From: Sedimentisphaerales bacterium | Lineage (GTDB): Bacteria; Planctomycetota; Phycisphaerae; Sedimentisphaerales; SG8-4 | DNA length: 10,914 nucleotides | Reading direction: 5' to 3' | NCBI GenBank assembly: GCA_016932895.1 | Contig: JAFGCA010000648.1 | Span: 1 to 10,914, forward strand | In this document: piece by piece, positions 7,299-10,914 of the stretch | How positions within the stretch are numbered: position 1 is the first letter of the stretch | Layout: every line of letters starts with the position of its first letter | The notes under the pieces: model-generated | What the model saw: the letters and a program-made list of their open reading frames with translations, nothing else | Told to the model about the DNA's origin: nothing | Database searches by the model: none | Translations under genes and position numbers: made by a program

Positions 7299-7392
7299 CT
7301 CAACCGGGCGTGGCGAGAGAGGCAATCTTCGCACCCACGGTCGTGGAACTCGCGAAGTGCGCCACTGCGGATGCGGCGGCCATGGCAAACGC

Positions 7393-7440
7393 GTTCGGCC
7401 GACACCCCGGTCACGTGGCGCCAAACGAACCCAATTTCGG
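7393..7440. repeat. Interspersed repeat, copy B (core CAAACGAACCCAATTT)
   Basis: Second copy of the repeat at 7252..7298. It is nearly identical over the last 26 or so bases, differing by one substitution and one inserted C, and more diverged in the first half. Confidence 0.7.
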
Positions 7441-7509
7441 AAGCGCAGAAACGGCCTAAACTCATGCAGTGAAAGGGATTACGAGAATAAGGAAGCTCTG
7501 GGAGCCTGA

Positions 7510-7529
7510 AAAAACGAACCCAATTCGGG
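7510..7529. repeat. Interspersed repeat, short copy C
   Basis: AAAACGAACCCAATTCGGG matches only the core of copies A and B; the CGTGGCGCC half is missing. The preceding stretch from about 7470 (GTGAAAGGGATTACGAGAATA) may belong to the same repeat family, but this window shows only one example of it. Confidence 0.5.
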
Positions 7530-7594
7530 CCGGACCGCTGCCCTGCCGCCGTGATGCGCCCAGTGAAGGCAGCCGGAGACGAATCAGCGAATCG

Positions 7595-7623
7595 AAAAAG
7601 GGCAAGCACCTAAGCACTTGCCC
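7595..7623 (-). terminator. Rho-independent terminator of the ferredoxin/tRNA-Glu unit
   Basis: On the minus strand GGGCAAGTGC and GTGCTTGCCC pair (7600..7623, ten pairs of which two are G-T) around a TTAG loop, followed at once by TTTTT (7599-7595). It lies 10 bp past the 3' end of the tRNA. This is a textbook intrinsic terminator. Confidence 0.9.
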
Positions 7624-7633
7624 AGTAAGAAAT

Positions 7634-7708
7634 TAGCCCCAAGGGGATTCGAACCCCTGTTGCCGGGTTGAAAACCCGGTGTCCTAGACCTGCCTAGACG
7701 ATGGGGCC
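7634..7708 (-). tRNA. tRNA-Glu, anticodon UUC
   Basis: The minus strand folds as a complete cloverleaf. The acceptor is GGCCCCA with TGGGGCT (pair 1-72 is G-U) and discriminator A. The D arm contains TCTAGGCAGGTCTAGGA. The anticodon stem CCGGG/CCCGG encloses the loop TTTTCAA with anticodon TTC. The T arm is AGGGG-TTCGAAT-CCCCT. CCA is not encoded (AAT follows the discriminator region), so it must be added by the CCA-adding enzyme. It lies 11 bp downstream of the ferredoxin stop on the same strand and ahead of a strong terminator, so it may be cut from the ferredoxin transcript. Confidence 0.96.
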
Positions 7709-7719
7709 ACCATAGCCGG

Positions 7720-7890
7720 TTACAGGCTGATCGCTTCCACGGGACAGGCGTCGATACAAACGCCGCAATCAATGCAGGCGTCCGGATTGACGTCTGCCTT
7801 GCCGTCAACCATGCTGATCGCATTGCTGGGGCATTCGCTCACGCAACTCTCGCAACCGGTGCACTTTTCCTTATCCACTTCGGCTGGCAT
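7720..7890 (-). CDS. 2[4Fe-4S] ferredoxin, clostridial type
   Basis: A 56-residue protein that carries low-potential electrons in the cytoplasm, typically for anaerobic redox enzymes such as ferredoxin-dependent oxidoreductases or hydrogenases. Both cluster motifs are intact: C10xxC13xxC16xxxC20-P and C39xxC42xxC45xxxC49-P. The two halves are clearly related ([13 protein letters not shown] and [13 protein letters not shown]). Length and layout match the classic small bacterial ferredoxins, with no extra domain. The start is ATG 7890-7888, with AAAGGG seven bases upstream; an ATG six bases earlier runs straight into TAG. A promoter lies upstream (7938..7965), and tRNA-Glu and a terminator follow. 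The redox partner cannot be told from the window. The protein is too short to stand out by length, but the cysteine pattern makes it certain. Confidence 0.95.
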   Translation of the reverse strand: MPAEVDKEKCTGCESCVSECPSNAISMVDGKADVNPDACIDCGVCIDACPVEAISL

Positions 7891-7937
7891 CTACATACCC
7901 TTTCAAAACAACCATGACTGTTGCTGGAAAACACGGC

Positions 7938-7965
7938 ATATTAACGAATTGCTCCCCAATTACAA
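7938..7965 (-). promoter_or_regulatory. Promoter of the ferredoxin/tRNA-Glu unit
   Basis: On the minus strand TTGTAA (7965-7960) and TAATAT (7943-7938) are separated by 16 bp, in a locally AT-rich stretch. This would start RNA about 40 bases before the ferredoxin ATG. Each box matches consensus at four of six bases, so the call is reasonable but not strong. Confidence 0.5.
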
Positions 7966-8136
7966 CCCAAAATTTTCAAATTGACGCATCCGAGGCGCGG
8001 ATTTTGCCTTGCCGACCGCCGCCCCTTGGCCCGGCGTACTTGGCGGCGACGATTCCCTGGTCTCTACGAACCCGGGGTCAGATCGGTTCCCGGGAGAATG
8101 CCCGGCTCGGCCCAGCCAAGGGGATCCGAAAGATAT

Positions 8137-8150
8137 CGGCGGGATCGCCG
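8137..8150 (-). terminator. Weak hairpin after the exported repeat protein
   Basis: CGGCG and CGCCG (8137-8141, 8146-8150) form a 5-bp stem with a 4-base loop, 12 bp past the stop of the minus-strand gene. The sequence after it in the direction of transcription, ATATCTTTC, has only a poor T-run. It is the best terminator candidate in the roughly 200-bp gap before the ferredoxin promoter, but a weak one. Confidence 0.25.
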
Positions 8151-8162
8151 GCCACCGCTCGG

Positions 8163-10631
8163 TCAAGGAGCGGCGAGCAAAGAGGGGTCGAACGCGGCTG
8201 CTGCGGGTCGCGTCCCGACGGGCGAACCCGCATTCAGAGCCATCGCCATGCTGCGGACCAACGGGTGCGTATCGTTCTGTGCCGCCCAATCCAGGACAGG
8301 AGCAAAACTGCCGTCGGCGCTCTTTGACAACAGATACAGGGCCATCAGTCGCACGGGCCACTGCGGATGGTTGAGGTTCTTCGCCACGGCGGTCGCCAGC
8401 GTCTGGTCGATAGGCAGCGAGAGCAGATCGACCATCGCGCTGGCCTTGACCACCCAGTCGTCCCGGCCCGGTCCCAGGAGCAGCCCCGCGTCGCTCAGGA
8501 AGGCGGATCGCAGCAGGTTGGGCAGCCAGTCGGCGTATCGATACGGGTAGAGGGCCCCGCCGTGCTTGCTCATGGCCTGCTGCTCTTTGAGCAACCCGGC
8601 GAAAAGCTGGGCGATGCGGACTTTGTGTCCCGGTTGCCCCGAAGAGATGGAATTGAATCGAGTCCGGACAAAACCGGCGGTCAACTCCACGCCCGGGCGC
8701 GTGACGGCAACGACCGCGGGCTGGAGATCGACCAGCCGATTGCTCACGACACCGTCCTCCGTCGTCACCGGGTCGAGGTACAACACAAACTCGATCTCGA
8801 GCGAGGCCTGCGGGTACGTCATAAGGATCTGGCGGAGCGGGCCCGTGGACAGCCTGAGGGGACTGACAACGCTGTGGCCCGGCGGCACGGTCAAGGCGGT
8901 GCGAATCGTTTGCGAGAGCACCTCGGGGATCTCCCGCTGGATGTCGCCGCTGATGCGCGCATCGACGCGGATCCGGCCCCGAAACAGGCCGCCGTCCGTA
9001 AGCACCAGGGGCTCGGAGCCCCGATTGCGAATCGCCACGGTCCCAGCGATATCCGTACCGTAGGGAAACTCGCTGCCGCGGAGCGTGCACTGGACATCGA
9101 TCATCTCATGGGGCGGTGTGAACGCAGGAACGACCGTGCGGCCCAGGCTCTCGGACAGGTACTTCCTCAGCACCGCCGGATCGACCGGCGCGACGTATGG
9201 AACGCCCTGCTCGCCGAGCATCTCCCGGGCCCGCTCGGCCGCCAGCGAACCGGGATCCTTGGCGATGGCCCGCCGCAGCGTCCCAACCGCCTCGGTTTTG
9301 CTCCCTTGCGACAGATGAATCATGGCCTGGACCAGATCGGCGATTTGGTTGTGCTCGAACGACGCCAGCAGAGGCTTGGCCCATTCCAACTGGTCGTTCA
9401 TGCTCAGTGCGTAGGCCAGCAAGGCCCCCGGCGCCGGCACGTTGGGTTCGGCCGAATAGGCCTTGTTGGCCCAGTCCAGCGCCTTCTGCGGCGTCGGGTC
9501 GCCGAAGCAGTAAAACCACGCAAACTGCTTGGGTGTCAGCGGCCTCACGGGGGCGATGGTCCCGGGCATCGACGTCTGCTGCGGCCCGGCATCAAGGAGC
9601 TGCTGGGCCAGTTGCTCGGCCTGCCGGAATATGCGTTGGGCCTCTTCGAGATCGCCCGTCTTTGCGGCCGCCCGGCCGGCCATGGCCTCGAGCAGAATAT
9701 CGAATCGCCCGGCGCTGCGGATGTTCTCGGCAATCTGCATGCAGTTCTGCTGCCCGCCGGCGGCATTGTAACTGCTGACGGCCCATGGCAGGTAGATATG
9801 CGGAGGCAAAGCCTGCCCCGGATAGAGGTAGTCAAACAGCTCGGCGGCGTAGTGATACGAGTCGGAAGCCACGCCGTAGAGCTGCAGGCGTTCGGCGTAT
9901 TGGGCGAAGTTCAGGACCGCGTCGGGATCGAGCGGGTCCTCCCGCATCGTCAGGCGCAGATGCTCGAGGTAAACCGAGGGGCCGATCTCGCCCGGAGCCA
10001 GTTCGGCCAGCTGGGCGAAAGCGCGCTTGTTGTACTTGTTGTCCGTATATGCCTGGACCAGATAGAACTTGGCGCCCTCTACATCGGCTTTCTCCTGCAT
10101 GATCAGGCCCAGCCGCAAGGCCAACTCCGAATCGATCGCCGGATTCTTGTTGCCGATCTTGGCCGCCAGCTCTTCCAGAAGCTTCTTCCGCTCCTCGCGC
10201 GTGTTGAGCCGGTCCAGCAAATACCGGACCGCCTTGGCCACCACGATCTGATCCGCCGACTCGTCCACATAGCGGCGCAACCACAGGACGACCTGGTCGG
10301 AGTAGTCCTTCCCGGCGTGCTGCGTGGCTGCCTCGAGCAGCATCGGCTCAATGCCCTCGGCCGCGGGGTCCAGGTTTCTGGCCGCGGTCAGAAGGACGAT
10401 CACCTGATCAGCCTCGGCGGCCGAGAGATTGCCGCGGTTGAGCCTCTCCCACGCGATCTCATAGAATCGCTGGGCCACCGAAGCAGAAGAAAGGACCTCG
10501 GGGGACATCGCCACGGAACGGCCCGCAACGCCCGGCGCAGAGCCTCGGCGCGCCCGGTCTGCCTGTCCCCATGTCGGCGCAGCAAGCAGGACCGTCGCCA
10601 GTACCGCGGCAACCAACTTGTCCTCGAGCAT
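8163..10631 (-). CDS. Exported helical-repeat protein with Ig-like and HEAT-like regions, function unknown
   Basis: I do not recognise a named family. The start at ATG 10631 is firm: AAGGAG sits six bases upstream (10643-10638) and the protein opens with a signal peptide (MLEDK, then LVAAVLATVLLAAP, cleavage near WGQA-D). This gives 822 residues, probably periplasmic or surface. Residues about 50-475 are helical and TPR-like: Ala/Leu-rich helix pairs, phrases such as GDLEEAQRIFRQAEQLA and KTEAVGTLRRAIAKDPGSLAAERA. Residues about 505-650 look like beta strands of an Ig-like fold (GTVAIRNRGSEPLVL, LTVPPGHSV). Residues about 725-800 resemble HEAT repeats (NHPQWPVRLMALYLLSK, THPLVRSMAMAL). There is no catalytic motif, so a scaffold or binding role is likely. 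The gene stands alone, 163 bp after the partial gene at 10795..10914. Confidence 0.88.
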   Translation of the reverse strand: MLEDKLVAAVLATVLLAAPTWGQADRARRGSAPGVAGRSVAMSPEVLSSASVAQRFYEIAWERLNRGNLSAAEADQVIVLLTAARNLDPAAEGIEPMLLEAATQHAGKDYSDQVVLWLRRYVDESADQIVVAKAVRYLLDRLNTREERKKLLEELAAKIGNKNPAIDSELALRLGLIMQEKADVEGAKFYLVQAYTDNKYNKRAFAQLAELAPGEIGPSVYLEHLRLTMREDPLDPDAVLNFAQYAERLQLYGVASDSYHYAAELFDYLYPGQALPPHIYLPWAVSSYNAAGGQQNCMQIAENIRSAGRFDILLEAMAGRAAAKTGDLEEAQRIFRQAEQLAQQLLDAGPQQTSMPGTIAPVRPLTPKQFAWFYCFGDPTPQKALDWANKAYSAEPNVPAPGALLAYALSMNDQLEWAKPLLASFEHNQIADLVQAMIHLSQGSKTEAVGTLRRAIAKDPGSLAAERAREMLGEQGVPYVAPVDPAVLRKYLSESLGRTVVPAFTPPHEMIDVQCTLRGSEFPYGTDIAGTVAIRNRGSEPLVLTDGGLFRGRIRVDARISGDIQREIPEVLSQTIRTALTVPPGHSVVSPLRLSTGPLRQILMTYPQASLEIEFVLYLDPVTTEDGVVSNRLVDLQPAVVAVTRPGVELTAGFVRTRFNSISSGQPGHKVRIAQLFAGLLKEQQAMSKHGGALYPYRYADWLPNLLRSAFLSDAGLLLGPGRDDWVVKASAMVDLLSLPIDQTLATAVAKNLNHPQWPVRLMALYLLSKSADGSFAPVLDWAAQNDTHPLVRSMAMALNAGSPVGTRPAAAAFDPSLLAAP

Positions 10632-10704
10632 GCGTTTCTCCTTAAACTCACGAGAAGAGTCGTGTATTCTCCTATTTCGGGCAACCCCCTCGCATGCTTT
10701 AGAT

Positions 10705-10733
10705 ATTATCGCCACAAGAGCGGCAGATTTCCA
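10705..10733 (-). promoter_or_regulatory. Possible promoter of the exported repeat protein
   Basis: On the minus strand TGGAAA (10733-10728) and GATAAT (10710-10705) are separated by exactly 17 bp. The -10 matches five of six bases and the -35 four of six. The start would fall about 67 bases before ATG 10631. A small hairpin (10649-10664) lies just upstream of the ribosome binding site. Confidence 0.4.
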
Positions 10734-10794
10734 TTCCTTTGGCGCATAAGCGGTCCCATAAACTCCGGCCCGCGGGCAACGAATGGCGTGTGCT

Positions 10795-10914
10795 TTAGAG
10801 CGGCCCCCGTTTTCGTTTCCGCGCACCGGTCAACAGGGCCAGCGACTTGATGCGTAGCATCCTGGAAGCAGCCAGATACGCCAGGGCCGCGGCGGGAACC
10901 AGCACGCCCAGGCG
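10795..10914 (-). CDS. C-terminal end of a probable membrane protein (start outside window)
   Basis: On the minus strand the frame is open from the window edge to TAA at 10797-10795 and encodes 39 residues. It starts with a hydrophobic stretch (LGVLVPAAALAYLAAS) and ends in a basic tail (GARKRKRGPL). This is the pattern of a last membrane helix followed by a cytoplasmic positively charged tail. It reminds me of the ends of polytopic transporters such as MurJ/MOP-type flippases, but 39 residues are too few to name a family. The gap of 163 bp to the next gene holds a promoter candidate, so the two are probably separate units. Confidence 0.5.
   Translation of the reverse strand, partial: RLGVLVPAAALAYLAASRMLRIKSLALLTGARKRKRGPL

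Larger units (their letters stand above)
6998..7594. other. Non-coding interval between the two transcription blocks
   Basis: I see no credible gene in these roughly 600 bases. From left to right the interval holds: a weak bulged hairpin with T-rich 3' flank (7058-7082); a strong plus-strand promoter (7084..7111); an inverted repeat at its probable start site (7116..7136); and three copies of a CAAACGAACCCAATTT-like repeat (7252..7298, 7393..7440, 7510..7529). The open frames present, 105 residues on plus and 157 on minus, cross the repeats, lack good ribosome binding sites and have no domain I recognise. Confidence 0.6.

Noticed and set aside
7142..7459. A possible 105-residue protein downstream of the strong promoter at 7084..7111.
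   Set aside because: It starts with TTG without a good ribosome binding site and crosses both long repeat copies (the peptide motif PN(K/E)PN arises from the repeat), and I see no domain. Kept only as the refutation case for the orphan-promoter finding.
7136..7609. A possible 157-residue minus-strand protein containing IGFVWRH twice.
   Set aside because: The repeated peptide is simply the reverse-strand reading of the DNA repeats, and the frame runs into the terminator of the ferredoxin/tRNA unit.
8071..8096. CCCGGG repeated around a 12-base spacer, a possible terminator or operator.
   Set aside because: It is only a pair of self-complementary GC hexamers with no T-run and no position that fits a regulatory role; likely chance in GC-rich DNA.
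7960..9090. A 376-codon minus-strand frame overlapping the end of the exported repeat protein.
   Set aside because: A Pro/Arg/Gly-rich shifted frame with no motif; the real gene ends at 8163 in another frame.
10632..10826. An N-terminal extension of 65 residues for the exported repeat protein.
   Set aside because: It would bury the signal peptide and cover the promoter candidate and ribosome binding site; ATG 10631 with AAGGAG at six bases is much better.
8367..10850. An 827-codon open frame on the plus strand, fully antisense to the exported repeat protein.
   Set aside because: Its translation is rich in Arg, Gly, Gln and His with no domain or signal, typical of the mirror frame of a GC-rich gene. 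The minus-strand gene has a perfect ribosome binding site, a signal peptide and repeat structure.

Overview
The window (10,914 bp, GC-rich) looks like a chromosomal segment of a Planctomycetota bacterium, most likely of the class Phycisphaerae and probably an anaerobe. Evidence for this: an ECF sigma factor of the planctomycete TIGR02999/Sigma70_ECF type paired with a membrane Ser/Thr kinase; large secreted proteins combining PD40 (TolB-like) repeats, a dockerin-like segment and LamG or discoidin domains; and a clostridial-type 2[4Fe-4S] ferredoxin. The lineage is inferred from protein style, not from a marker gene.

Plus strand, 1-7000. The window opens inside the 3' part of a secreted PD40-dockerin-LamG protein (3..914). 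An intergenic stretch follows with a hairpin (946..975) and a possible promoter. Then come an ECF sigma factor (1100..1681) and, 91 bp later, one continuous 1,714-codon frame (1773..6917). The first third of that frame is a complete, active-looking Ser/Thr kinase with one transmembrane helix and a TPR-like outer segment. The remaining two thirds form an independent-looking secreted protein (PD40 repeats, dockerin-like, Ig/Fn3-like, discoidin, discontinuous jelly-roll), with its own ribosome binding site, Met (3582) and signal peptide. The frame is therefore either a true kinase fusion or two genes joined because the kinase lost its stop. The partial gene and this long frame end in the same 82-bp sequence (894..975 and 6916..6997, one mismatch), which carries a strong hairpin. 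The repeats bracket a 6,022-bp sigma/kinase/secreted-protein unit, which suggests a modular or duplicated cassette.

Non-coding region, 6918-7633. It holds the second 82-bp repeat, a near-consensus sigma-70 promoter (7084..7111) with no credible gene behind it, three copies of a CAAACGAACCCAATTT-type repeat, and the terminator of the minus-strand ferredoxin/tRNA unit.

Minus strand, 10914-7595. In transcription order: the last 39 codons of a probably membrane-bound protein (10795..10914); an 822-residue exported protein with helical-repeat, Ig-like and HEAT-like parts (8163..10631); a 56-residue 2[4Fe-4S] ferredoxin (7720..7890) with its own promoter; tRNA-Glu(UUC) only 11 bp further on (7634..7708); and a textbook Rho-independent terminator (7595..7623).

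How the genes may work together: by analogy with known ECF-kinase pairs, the kinase probably senses an outside signal and controls the neighbouring sigma factor, which may drive the flanking surface-protein genes. The minus-strand genes look like unrelated housekeeping or envelope functions.
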